NCBI GenBank assembly: GCA_017556805.1
Contig: JAFYMC010000036.1
Location: 1 to 64,000 of the forward strand
DNA: 64,000 nt
Direction of reading: 5' to 3'
Source: Lachnospiraceae bacterium
GTDB lineage: Bacteria > Bacillota > Clostridia > Lachnospirales > Lachnospiraceae
The notes under the pieces were generated by a model. It was not told where the DNA came from, ran no database searches, and saw only the letters and a program-made list of their open reading frames with translations. The position numbers and the translations under genes are program-made. This document shows positions 7,935 to 16,086 of this stretch, piece by piece. The first letter of the stretch is position 1, and the number at the start of each line of letters is the position of its first letter.

Positions 7935-9101
7935 ATGGCAGGAAAAAAGAAAGATAGTGCGTTTAAGCTGGTATTGATGATTTTCGGTATTATTTTCAGC
8001 GTGGTTTTGGTTCCGGGACTGATTGTATGGGGGCCGGGAGCCGGTGCTTTGGTGGGTGTATCCCAGGCAGCGTCTCAGGAGGGAATTGAGTCCATGGTGA
8101 AGGAAGCAAAGCTTTCCGAGAATCTGCACACGCTTATGATGGAGGAGCTGGAAAAAGAAGCTCAGGTCGATGAACTGAATCCGGAGTTCTGGAACAGTTT
8201 GTTGGAGGATTGTATTTCCGTGGAGTTTATTGACGACTTGCTTGCGGAAGGCGTAGATTGCATGTATAACGGAACAGAACCGCAGCTCAATGTAGACAGT
8301 GTGGTGGACGGATTCCGCAGCGGTCTGGATGACCTTGCGGCGAATGGGTTTGATGATATTTACGCTGCATGCTTTGAAGGGGAAGAGTCCAAATTCTTCT
8401 CGTCGGAGTTTATTACGTCCGTAAAGACTGATATCGAGACCGATTTGTTAGAGAAGTATTCCGAGTATCCGGTGGATTCTTTGGAGGATTTGGAAGAGGC
8501 ATATGATACGCAGTTCGGTGCAGGGGCATTCGAGAAACTCTTTGATGAGGAAATGGAAGTTGTTAAAAAGGAGTGGAATGACGAATTCAGCCTGGAGGTG
8601 AACAATGAAATTGATTCCATGGCGGAAGAGTTGGAGCAGGAGATTAATACGGCGCTGTGGGATGTTACCCAGGATCCGGATATTCGCGAGACCTTTGATG
8701 TATTGAACGAAATCAGTGCAAATAAGGACAAGGTAAAGCTTGTGGCATACGGTATTGTATTGGCGGCAGTATTGCTACTTCTGATTTGTTTCTGGTTCGG
8801 TACCGCCGGTTTTGTGGTTCCGAGCGCTGCACTGATTCTCGGTGGTTTGCTGTGTAAACTGGTAACCTTGCTGGAGACTCCGATTATGGATCTTGTGAAG
8901 GCAGAACTGGCAACGGAACCGGGCGTAGAAGAATTCGGGTTTGTTGTGACGGATTTGATTACCGGTATTATGGCACCGTTCTTTGCGGAAATGTCCAAGT
9001 TCGGTTATACGATGATCGGTATCGGTGTACTTCTGATTTTATTGGCAATTTTAAAGGCCGTGGTAACGAAGAACATGCATGCTTCCGAGGAAGTAATGTA
9101 A
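7935..9101 (+). CDS. membrane protein with large acidic extracellular domain, unrecognised
   Basis: A 388-residue protein of unknown family. One membrane segment lies at the N-terminus (about residues 11-35). A long acidic, helical domain (about 45-255, very rich in Glu, Asp and Leu) follows, then two close membrane segments (about 268-312) and a last one (about 359-380). The arrangement suggests that the acidic domain faces outside. ATG at 7935 with AAAGGGG 6 bp upstream was chosen over the ATG at 7899, which has no ribosome binding site. It may be co-regulated with the next gene, whose promoter is nearly the same. Confidence 0.6.
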   Translation: MAGKKKDSAFKLVLMIFGIIFSVVLVPGLIVWGPGAGALVGVSQAASQEGIESMVKEAKLSENLHTLMMEELEKEAQVDELNPEFWNSLLEDCISVEFIDDLLAEGVDCMYNGTEPQLNVDSVVDGFRSGLDDLAANGFDDIYAACFEGEESKFFSSEFITSVKTDIETDLLEKYSEYPVDSLEDLEEAYDTQFGAGAFEKLFDEEMEVVKKEWNDEFSLEVNNEIDSMAEELEQEINTALWDVTQDPDIRETFDVLNEISANKDKVKLVAYGIVLAAVLLLLICFWFGTAGFVVPSAALILGGLLCKLVTLLETPIMDLVKAELATEPGVEEFGFVVTDLITGIMAPFFAEMSKFGYTMIGIGVLLILLAILKAVVTKNMHASEEVM

Positions 9102-9113
9102 CATAAAATAACT

Positions 9114-9141
9114 TTGCAAAAGAAACGCTTTATGCTATACT
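9114..9141 (+). promoter_or_regulatory. sigma-A promoter of the gene at 9191, inside a possible hairpin
   Basis: TTGCAA (9114-9119), 16-bp spacer, TATACT (9136-9141) with an extended TGC before it. The same stretch can fold: AAACGCT (9123-9129) pairs with AGCGTTT (9165-9171) ahead of a T-run, which could act as terminator of the gene before. Confidence 0.6.
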
Positions 9142-9190
9142 AATATCAGGTTAGTGTAGGATAGAGCGTTTTTTTGAAAGAAGGAATACG

Positions 9191-9769
9191 ATGGATAAGA
9201 AAAAGACATATACATATCAGGGGTTTACTTTTCATACAGAGGCAGAGCTTGCGGAAGCAAAGAAGGAAGCGGAGGTTGTGACCTATATTCGTTCCCAGGC
9301 GGATCTCGGAAATGTAAAAACGGTGGTGAAGCTGTATAACCGCCTGATTGAGAAGGGAACACTGGTAACACCGCTTGGAATTGCCTTTTTACAGGAGCTT
9401 CGTTCGCGGGCACTGGAGTCCGGGCTGGTGGCAGAGAGCAGTCTGCATGCGCTTCCGGAGCCGACAAAGCCGGAGAAGCAGCCGGAGACGAAGCTATCCA
9501 AGGATAAGAAGTTGATGGAGTATTATAAGGAAAAGTCCAAAAGGCTGACATTTACGGTGGCGGTACTATGCATTGTGATTGTCATTTTATTTGTGATTCG
9601 TCTGTTCGGTACGGCATCGCCGTTTACGGATTACGAACAGAAGGTGCTAAATGAGTACGCAGGCTGGAAGGAAGAACTGACGGAGAAGGAAGAAACCCTT
9701 CATCAGTGGGAAAAAAGCCTGACGGAGTGGGAGAAGGAACTGGTACAAAGGGAACAGGAATTACAGTAG
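9191..9769 (+). CDS. single-span membrane protein with C-terminal coiled coil
   Basis: A 192-residue protein that I cannot place in a family. The soluble N-terminal part (1-80) is helical; a Pro/Lys-rich linker (about 89-105) leads to one membrane segment (119-139). The rest (148-192) is a strongly charged coiled coil rich in Glu, Lys and Trp with a repeating EKEL/EWEK pattern. With Lys/Arg before the segment, the N-terminus is probably cytoplasmic and the coiled coil outside. It lies between another membrane protein and a two-component system, but no functional link is shown. Confidence 0.6.
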   Translation: MDKKKTYTYQGFTFHTEAELAEAKKEAEVVTYIRSQADLGNVKTVVKLYNRLIEKGTLVTPLGIAFLQELRSRALESGLVAESSLHALPEPTKPEKQPETKLSKDKKLMEYYKEKSKRLTFTVAVLCIVIVILFVIRLFGTASPFTDYEQKVLNEYAGWKEELTEKEETLHQWEKSLTEWEKELVQREQELQ

Positions 9770-9861
9770 AGCGTTCACAGTTTCCTGCGGATTCGGACAC
9801 AGATTTTCCATAATCCCGTGATAGGATAAGAAAAAGAGCGTTATCATAGGAGGCTGGTTTT

Positions 9862-10533
9862 ATGGAACGTACGAGGATTTTGGTAGTAGATGATGAGGGT
9901 CGCATGCGAAAGCTGGTGCGTGATTTTCTGGTAAAGAATAATTATGAAGTGGTGGAAGCGGAGAACGGAGAAGAAGCGGTTGATATTTTCTTTGAACAAA
10001 AGGATATCGAACTGATTATTTTAGATGTCATGATGCCGAAGATGGACGGTTGGCAGGTGTGTAAGGAGATTCGCCAGTATTCCACCGTGCCGATTATTAT
10101 GCTGACGGCCAAAAGCGATGAGAGAGACGAGCTTTTGGGCTTTGAGCTGGGGGTGGATGAGTATATTTCAAAGCCTTTCAGTCCGAAGATTTTAGTTGCA
10201 AGAGTGGAAGCGATTTTGCGGCGGGCCGGCACCGTAGCTGCGGAAACAACGGAGGTGGGCGGTATTGTGCTTGACAAGTCGGCCCATCAGGTGTTTGTGG
10301 ACGGACAGCCGATTGAACTGAGCGTCAAGGAGTTTGAGCTTCTGGCCTATTTTATCGATAATAAGGGATTGGCATTGTCCAGAGAGCGGATTTTGAATAA
10401 TGTGTGGAATTATGATTATTTCGGAGATGCCAGAACCATTGATACCCATGTAAAGAAGCTACGGAGCAAAATGGGGGATAAGGGCGATTATATCAAGACC
10501 ATCTGGGGGATGGGCTACAAATTCGAGGTGTAG
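9862..10533 (+). CDS. OmpR-family response regulator
   Basis: A 223-residue DNA-binding response regulator. The receiver domain (1-118) has the acidic pair Asp10-Asp11 in VVDDEG, the phosphoacceptor Asp55 in LDVMMPKMDGW, and Thr/Lys in LTAKSD and YISKPF. The C-terminal winged helix (about 128-222) ends in the family pattern DTHVKKLRSKMGD...IKTIWGMGYKFEV. AGGAGG precedes the ATG. The cognate kinase gene starts 3 bp after the stop codon. Targets are unknown; no binding site could be assigned. Confidence 0.95.
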   Translation: MERTRILVVDDEGRMRKLVRDFLVKNNYEVVEAENGEEAVDIFFEQKDIELIILDVMMPKMDGWQVCKEIRQYSTVPIIMLTAKSDERDELLGFELGVDEYISKPFSPKILVARVEAILRRAGTVAAETTEVGGIVLDKSAHQVFVDGQPIELSVKEFELLAYFIDNKGLALSRERILNNVWNYDYFGDARTIDTHVKKLRSKMGDKGDYIKTIWGMGYKFEV

Positions 10534-10536
10534 TGT

Positions 10537-12102
10537 ATGAAGCACGGAAAGCATTCCGTAAGAGTAAAATTGATCGTTCTGACCTTTGCGGCTATTTTTG
10601 CGACGGTGGCACTGTGTATTGTACTGAACGAAACTCTTTTGGTAAAGTACTACGAAAACAGCAAGCAGAAAATGCTGGGCGAGATGTATGTTGAAATCAA
10701 CCGTCTGGTATCGGACGCAGGCGGCGTGGAGTTTTATGAGGAAACGGGGGATATTTCGGAGGACCTTCGTTTGGAACTGGATATTTTATGTGCCAGGTCA
10801 AATGTTACCACGGTAATCGTAGAGGACATTATTTTTAAGGAGAGACCCCAAGCGATTGTCAGTTATTTCTTTGGTACCGGCGGTAAAAACGATCAGGATA
10901 TGCCGGTAATACGGGAATTGATCGGCGATTACTTTTTGCCGGGATACGGTGAAGGGTTGAAGGAGAAAAAGCTGGAGACGGAGACAGAGGATTACAGTAT
11001 TTTTTCCTTATATGATGCCCGGATGGAGTCCAAGTATATCGAACTTGTGGGATATCTGGACAGCGGAGAGATTATACTGTTGCGCTCCAATGTGGAGAGT
11101 ATGCAGGAAAGCGTAAAGGTGGCCAATAAGTTTTTGCTTTATGCGGGTCTTGCCAGTGCAGTGATGATTTCCGTGGTGATGTTTTTTGTCAGTAGGCGGT
11201 TTACGAAGCCGATTTTAAAGTTGGCGGAGATTTCCAAGGAAATGTCGGAGCTGAATTTTGATGTTAGATACGAGGCAAAGCGCCGAGATGAAATCGGAAC
11301 GCTGGGCAATAGCATGAATGTGCTATCGGAGAAGCTGGAGTCCACCATTTCCGAACTGAAAAGTGCCAATAACGAGTTACAGGTGGACATTGAGCGAAAG
11401 ATACAGGCGGAGGAGGTCCGTAAGGAGTTTCTTTCCAATGTTACCCATGAACTGAAGACGCCGATTGCGTTGATTCAGGGCTATGCGGAAGGGCTAAAGG
11501 ACAATATCAGTGAGAGTCCGGAGGACAGAGAGTTTTATTGTGATGTCATTATGGATGAGGCGGCGAAGATGAATGCTATGGTGAAAAAGCTTCTGACGCT
11601 GAATCAGTTGGAGTACGGAACCACAGCACCGGAATTTGCCCGGTTTGATTTGACGGAGGTAATCCGTGCGGTGTTAACTTCCGTGGAGGTGCTGGCGGTA
11701 CAAAAGGATGTTACGGTCCGCTTTGAACAGACGGAACCGGTGTATGTATGGGCGGATGAGTATATGGTGGAGGAGGTATTGACCAACTACATCAGCAATG
11801 CCTTTCATCATGTGGAGGGAGAACGGCTCATAGAGGTTCGTTTGACGCCGAAGGGAACCGGTATCCGGGTATCCGTCTTTAATACGGGAGCGCAGATTCC
11901 GGAGGAGGATTTGTCGAATATCTGGATTAAGTTCTACAAGGTTGATAAGGCACGTACCAGAGAGTACGGTGGCACCGGAATCGGCTTGTCGATTGTAAAG
12001 GCAATTATGGAGGCTCATAACCGGGCATACGGAGTACAGAATCATGCTTCCGGCGTGGAGTTCTGGTTTGAATTGGACCACTCCGCAGAATCTCAAAATT
12101 AA
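10537..12102 (+). CDS. sensor histidine kinase, HAMP type
   Basis: A 521-residue membrane kinase partnered with the regulator just upstream. Two membrane segments (about 8-30 and 195-215) enclose an extracellular sensor domain of about 165 residues. A HAMP domain follows (about 216-270). The phosphoacceptor is His304 in SNVTHELKTPIALIQGYAEGL; the ATPase domain shows the N-box TNYISNAFHH, an F-box region IWIKFYKVD and the G2 box GGTGIGLSIV. The G1 box is degenerate (SVFNTGAQIP). The domain order is the same as in cell-envelope-stress kinases, but the signal is unknown. Confidence 0.93.
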   Translation: MKHGKHSVRVKLIVLTFAAIFATVALCIVLNETLLVKYYENSKQKMLGEMYVEINRLVSDAGGVEFYEETGDISEDLRLELDILCARSNVTTVIVEDIIFKERPQAIVSYFFGTGGKNDQDMPVIRELIGDYFLPGYGEGLKEKKLETETEDYSIFSLYDARMESKYIELVGYLDSGEIILLRSNVESMQESVKVANKFLLYAGLASAVMISVVMFFVSRRFTKPILKLAEISKEMSELNFDVRYEAKRRDEIGTLGNSMNVLSEKLESTISELKSANNELQVDIERKIQAEEVRKEFLSNVTHELKTPIALIQGYAEGLKDNISESPEDREFYCDVIMDEAAKMNAMVKKLLTLNQLEYGTTAPEFARFDLTEVIRAVLTSVEVLAVQKDVTVRFEQTEPVYVWADEYMVEEVLTNYISNAFHHVEGERLIEVRLTPKGTGIRVSVFNTGAQIPEEDLSNIWIKFYKVDKARTREYGGTGIGLSIVKAIMEAHNRAYGVQNHASGVEFWFELDHSAESQN

Positions 12103-12115
12103 TTTAAAATTGCTA

Positions 12116-12144
12116 TTGATTTTTCCGAAAAACCATGCTATAAT
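12116..12144 (+). promoter_or_regulatory. rpmE promoter
   Basis: TTGATT (12116-12121), 17-bp spacer, perfect TATAAT (12139-12144), about 40 bp upstream of the rpmE start. Confidence 0.75.
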
Positions 12145-12186
12145 GAGAAAGCTGTTTTAAGTTATGGAGATAAAGAGGTGAAAGAC

Positions 12187-12393
12187 ATGAAAGAAGCAAT
12201 CCAGCCGAAATACTATCAGGCAAAGGTAACCTGCAACTGTGGTAATGAATTTGTTACCGGCTCTACCAAAGAGGAAATCCATGTGGAAGTTTGTTCCAAG
12301 TGCCATTCCTTCTATACCGGTCAGCAGAAAGCTGTAGCAGCACGTGGTGCTATTGATAAGTTCAACCGTAGATATGGTTTAAGCCAGAACTAA
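12187..12393 (+). CDS. rpmE: 50S ribosomal protein L31, zinc-binding form
   Basis: A 68-residue protein of the large ribosomal subunit. The zinc-binding version is shown by Cys16, Cys18, Cys36 and Cys39 (VTCNCGN and VCSKCHSFYTG), which distinguishes it from the Cys-free, zinc-independent YtjA/RpmE2 form. An in-frame GTG at 12178 exists, but AAAGAGGTG sits 6 bp before the ATG at 12187 and gives the normal family N-terminus MKEAIQPKY. It has its own promoter and a weak terminator-like hairpin downstream. Confidence 0.96.
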   Translation: MKEAIQPKYYQAKVTCNCGNEFVTGSTKEEIHVEVCSKCHSFYTGQQKAVAARGAIDKFNRRYGLSQN

Positions 12394-12415
12394 AAAAACA
12401 TAAAAGAACAAAAAT

Positions 12416-12450
12416 CAGGTTGAGGTTGTGATAATCTCAACCTGCTTTGC
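12416..12450 (+). terminator. weak terminator-like hairpin after rpmE
   Basis: CAGGTTGAG (12416-12424) pairs perfectly with CTCAACCTG (12436-12444), but the following bases (CTTTGCTTA) hold only a poor T-run, so read-through into the next genes is likely. Confidence 0.5.
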
Positions 12451-12481
12451 TTATAAGACACACACGGAGGAGGAGGTACAC

Positions 12482-13936
12482 ATGAAGTCATCAGGCATTG
12501 GAGGACAGGCCGTATTAGAAGGCGTTATGATGAAAAACAAAAGAGATTATGCGGTCGCTGTCAGAAAACCGAACGGCGAAATTGCTGTAGAAAAGGGCGA
12601 AATGATCAGCGCTACCGAGAAGTATAAAGTGCTTGGTTTGCCGTTAATCCGGGGCGTAGTGAATTTTGTGGAATCTTTGGTGTTAGGCGTAAAGATGCTT
12701 ACTTCTTCTGCGGAATATTTTGATGATGTGGTGGAAGAGCCGGGCAAGTTCGAGCTTTGGCTTCGGAAGAAGTTCGGCGAGAAGGCGGATAAGTTTATTA
12801 TGGGCGGTACCGTGTTCCTTTCCGTGGTAATGGCGATTGCGATTTTTATGTTGCTTCCGCTTTTGATTGTAAGCTTTATTGATGAAAATGTGATTTCTTA
12901 TGAGTGGAAGACCTTGATTGAAGGTTTGATCCGAGTGGTAATTTTCCTGGGATATGTGGTACTGATTTCCCGGTTAAAGGATATTAAAAGAGTATTTATG
13001 TATCACGGTGCGGAGCATAAGACCATTAATTGTATCGAGCACGGTATGGCGCCGACGGTACAGAATGTCAGAGAATGTTCCAGATTTCACAAGCGTTGCG
13101 GTACCAGCTTCCTGTTGTTTGTTATGTTAATCAGTGTGGTATTCTTCCTGATTGTACGTGTGGAGACGCTGTGGCTTCGTTTTGTGGTACGTGTTTTGTT
13201 TGTGCCGGTAATTGCGGGTATTTCCTATGAGTTTATCAGACTGGCAGGCAACAGTGATTCCAAGTTCATCGGCTTTTTAAGTAAGCCGGGCTTGTGGCTG
13301 CAGGGATTGACGACCAGAGAGCCGGATGATGACATGATTCGCGTGGCGGTGGCTTCCGTAGAGGCAGTGTTTGACTGGCAGGCGTATCTGGATGAGAATT
13401 TCGAGAAAAAGCTTCGTAAGAAAAACGGTAAGATAATCAAGGCACCGGCAGGAAAGACAGAGCCGGCAAAGGAGACGAAGAAGACGGTCAAGAAGACCGA
13501 GCTTCCGAAGGAAGAAGTACAGACGAAGGAAGAGCCGGTTACGGAGGTGCAGGCAGTAGCTGCGCCGGAACCGGAGAAGAAGGCGGCTAAGACCGTTTCC
13601 GAGGCTGTGGTAACAGAGGAAACGGTTTCGCAGAAGACCGAGCCGGAGGATATTACGGCGAAGTTTGACTGGAGCTTCCCGTCTGCGAAGAAAGATGCAA
13701 AAAAGGAAGAGCCGGACGAGGCTGCGGCAAAGGAAAGCAGAAGCCGTCTCGTTGAAAAGGTGGCTGCGGCAGACAAGGCGGAGAAAGCAGGAAAGGCGGC
13801 ACAAAAGGCTGTTGTGAATACACGCAATGCGGAGGATGAAGAGGAAGAAGATGACATTCTTCGTGCGTTAGATAAGTTTTTTGTATTTGAAGGCGAGGGA
13901 ACGGTCATGGAGCGTTCCGGAGACAAAGAGCATTAA
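12482..13936 (+). CDS. yqhQ: DUF1385 family membrane protein (YqhQ-like) with long charged tail
   Basis: The N-terminus MKSSGIGGQAVLEGVMMKNK is the hallmark of the DUF1385 family (Bacillus YqhQ). Membrane segments are visible at about residues 110-140, 155-175 and 205-250, and the conserved MYHGAEHKTINCIE and CSRFHKRCGTSFLL motifs (His, Glu and Cys residues) lie between them. The family role is unknown. Bacillus YqhQ is about 318 residues; here an extra tail of about 160 residues, rich in Lys, Glu, Ala and Pro, is added and is probably disordered. The ATG at 12482 with GGAGGAGGAGG upstream is preferred over the ATG at 12428. It lies next to rpmE, prmC and prfA, a common order in Clostridia. 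Confidence 0.88.
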   Translation: MKSSGIGGQAVLEGVMMKNKRDYAVAVRKPNGEIAVEKGEMISATEKYKVLGLPLIRGVVNFVESLVLGVKMLTSSAEYFDDVVEEPGKFELWLRKKFGEKADKFIMGGTVFLSVVMAIAIFMLLPLLIVSFIDENVISYEWKTLIEGLIRVVIFLGYVVLISRLKDIKRVFMYHGAEHKTINCIEHGMAPTVQNVRECSRFHKRCGTSFLLFVMLISVVFFLIVRVETLWLRFVVRVLFVPVIAGISYEFIRLAGNSDSKFIGFLSKPGLWLQGLTTREPDDDMIRVAVASVEAVFDWQAYLDENFEKKLRKKNGKIIKAPAGKTEPAKETKKTVKKTELPKEEVQTKEEPVTEVQAVAAPEPEKKAAKTVSEAVVTEETVSQKTEPEDITAKFDWSFPSAKKDAKKEEPDEAAAKESRSRLVEKVAAADKAEKAGKAAQKAVVNTRNAEDEEEEDDILRALDKFFVFEGEGTVMERSGDKEH

Positions 13937-13949
13937 AAGGCGGGATGTT

Positions 13950-14795
13950 ATGACCTATTCCGAATTGATGGCAGATGGAGTAAGACAGCTTACGGATGCC
14001 GGGTTTCCCGAGGCACGTACGGATGTAAGAGTGCTGTTGTTCCATGCATGCGGTCTGGATTTCATGTCCTTTTTACGGGACGGAGAGTTGCAGGTGCCGG
14101 CGGAGCAGGAACGACGGTTTGCGGAGATGCTGAGCCGCCGTATGGAACATGTTCCGGTGCAGTATATTACGGGAGAGCAGGACTTTTGCGGTTTAAGCTT
14201 TTCTGTACAGCCGGGAGTGCTGATTCCGCGCCCGGAGACGGAGCTTTTGGCAGAGGCGGTATTTACGGATGCAAAAGGGAAACGGGTACTGGATATGTGT
14301 ACCGGCTCCGGATGTATTGCAGTCACCGTAGCAAAGCTGGGAGCGCCGGCGTTTACGGCAGCGTCGGATTATTCCGAGGAGGCGCTTTGCGTGGCAAAGA
14401 AAAATGCGGAGCTTCTGAATGCGGATGTGACGTTTTTTCAAGGAGATTTGTTTGAAAATGTAGAAGGTGCGTATGATATCATTGTGTCCAATCCGCCGTA
14501 TATTAAGAGTAAGGTCATTGAAGAACTGATGCCGGAGGTAAAGGAGTTCGAACCCCGGATGGCTCTTGACGGGACAGCAGACGGGTTGCTTTTCTACCGA
14601 CGGATTACGGCAGAGGCAAAGAGATATCTGACCCCGGGGGGCAGACTGATGTTTGAAATCGGTCACGACCAGGGAGACGAAGTGGCAGGCCTGCTGGCGG
14701 CAGAAGGCTATGGATCCGTTGAAGTGAAGAAAGATTATGCCGGACTGGACCGGATGGTATTTGCGGTTTGGCCGGGTGATAATAAGGAGAATTAG
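13950..14795 (+). CDS. prmC: peptide chain release factor N5-glutamine methyltransferase
   Basis: PrmC methylates the glutamine of the GGQ motif in release factors, using S-adenosylmethionine. The 281-residue protein has the helical N-terminal domain that grips the factor and a Rossmann methyltransferase domain with [12 protein letters not shown] and the catalytic NPPY motif (residues 181-184). Start ATG at 13950 is preceded by AAGGCGGGA; an upstream ATG in frame at 13881 lies inside yqhQ and is rejected. Its substrate RF1 is encoded 2 bp downstream, so enzyme and substrate are co-translated. Confidence 0.96.
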   Translation: MTYSELMADGVRQLTDAGFPEARTDVRVLLFHACGLDFMSFLRDGELQVPAEQERRFAEMLSRRMEHVPVQYITGEQDFCGLSFSVQPGVLIPRPETELLAEAVFTDAKGKRVLDMCTGSGCIAVTVAKLGAPAFTAASDYSEEALCVAKKNAELLNADVTFFQGDLFENVEGAYDIIVSNPPYIKSKVIEELMPEVKEFEPRMALDGTADGLLFYRRITAEAKRYLTPGGRLMFEIGHDQGDEVAGLLAAEGYGSVEVKKDYAGLDRMVFAVWPGDNKEN

Positions 14796-14797
14796 AG

Positions 14798-15871
14798 ATG
14801 TTTGATAAGTTAGAGGATTTGTTACAGCGTTACGAGGAGCTCCAGAACGAATTAAGCGACCCGAACGTGGTAAATGATCAGGCGAGATTCCGTAAGCTCA
14901 TGAAAGAGCAGAACGATTTGGCTGATATCGTAGCGGAGTATAAGCGTTACAAGCAGACGAAGCAGGATATCGAGGACAGCCTTATGATGCTGGAAGAGGA
15001 AAGCGATGAGGATATGCGTGAAATGGCAAAGGAAGAGCTTGCCGAGGCAAAGAATCGCATAGAGGAGTGCGAGCAGAATTTAAAGATTTTACTCATTCCG
15101 AAGGACCCGAACGATGAGAAGAACGTTATCGTAGAAATCCGTGCGGGCGCAGGCGGTGATGAGGCGGCGTTATTTGCAGCGGAGCTTTACCGCATGTATG
15201 CGAAATATTCCGAGACCTTCCGTTGGAAGATTGATTTGATGAACGTCAATGAAAACGGTATCGGTGGCTTTAAGGAAGCAGTATTTATGGTAAATGGACA
15301 GGGCGCTTACTCGAAGTTAAAGTACGAGAGCGGCGTGCACCGTGTACAGCGTGTGCCGGTCACCGAGTCCGGCGGGCGTATTCATACCTCTACTGCAACG
15401 GTAGCAATCATGCCGGAGGCAGAGGAAGTAGATGTAGAGCTCAACATGAATGACTGTAAGTTCGATGTGTTCCGTGCATCCGGTAACGGCGGACAGTGTG
15501 TCAACACCACCGACTCCGCAGTGCGTTTGACTCATATTCCGACGGGTATCGTAATTTCCTGTCAGGATGAAAAGTCCCAGCTCAAAAACCGTGACAAGGC
15601 ATTAAAGGTGCTTCGTGCAAAGTTATATGAATTAGAGCTTGAAAAGGCCCATGATGCCGAGGCAGAGGCTAGACGCAGCCAGGTAGGTACCGGCGACCGT
15701 TCCGAGAAGATTCGTACCTATAACTTCCCGGACGGACGTGTAACCGACCACCGTATCAAGCTGACCACCCACCGTTTGAACGAAATCTTAAACGGCGATT
15801 TGACTGAGGTAGTAGATGCACTTACCGCAGCAGACCAGGCGGCAAAGCTGGCAAAGATGGCGGAAAATTAA
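14798..15871 (+). CDS. prfA: peptide chain release factor 1
   Basis: RF1 ends translation at UAA and UAG. The protein is 357 residues, the normal size. The stop-codon-reading tripeptide is PVT in [15 protein letters not shown], and the GGQ motif (Gly231-Gly232-Gln233) in [19 protein letters not shown] contacts the peptidyl-transferase centre. The glutamine is the target of PrmC encoded just upstream. A strong terminator at 15893 closes the unit. Confidence 0.97.
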   Translation: MFDKLEDLLQRYEELQNELSDPNVVNDQARFRKLMKEQNDLADIVAEYKRYKQTKQDIEDSLMMLEEESDEDMREMAKEELAEAKNRIEECEQNLKILLIPKDPNDEKNVIVEIRAGAGGDEAALFAAELYRMYAKYSETFRWKIDLMNVNENGIGGFKEAVFMVNGQGAYSKLKYESGVHRVQRVPVTESGGRIHTSTATVAIMPEAEEVDVELNMNDCKFDVFRASGNGGQCVNTTDSAVRLTHIPTGIVISCQDEKSQLKNRDKALKVLRAKLYELELEKAHDAEAEARRSQVGTGDRSEKIRTYNFPDGRVTDHRIKLTTHRLNEILNGDLTEVVDALTAADQAAKLAKMAEN

Positions 15872-15892
15872 GTTTTGGTATAGAATAGTAGG

Positions 15893-15935
15893 AAGAGACA
15901 GAATTTTGCTTGCAGGATATTCTGTCTCTTTTTTG
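15893..15935 (+). terminator. strong intrinsic terminator after prfA
   Basis: AAGAGACAGAAT (15893-15904) pairs perfectly with ATTCTGTCTCTT (15919-15930), followed by further T residues. 12-bp stem. Confidence 0.93.
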
Positions 15936-15991
15936 CGGAAAGTAAAAATGAAAAAGAAAATATGTGAATTCGCCCGGGGGGTGAAATCTCA

Positions 15992-16020
15992 TTGCTAATA
16001 TAGGGGGGATAAGATATAAT
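15992..16020 (+). promoter_or_regulatory. promoter upstream of the asparagine-synthetase-like gene
   Basis: TTGCTA (15992-15997), 17-bp spacer, TATAAT (16015-16020). A second TATAAT lies at 16060-16065 with a poorly spaced TTGAAT, so a second start is possible. Confidence 0.55.
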
Positions 16021-16086
16021 AAAAGAAAAGAGTTTGAATGAGATGCGAAACAGGATATATATAATGCATAAGAGAGGATAGATACT

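Noticed and set aside
13225-13926. 233-residue minus-strand frame opposite yqhQ
   Set aside because: Ser/Ala/Phe-rich product arises from the Lys/Glu-rich tail on the other strand; no ribosome site.
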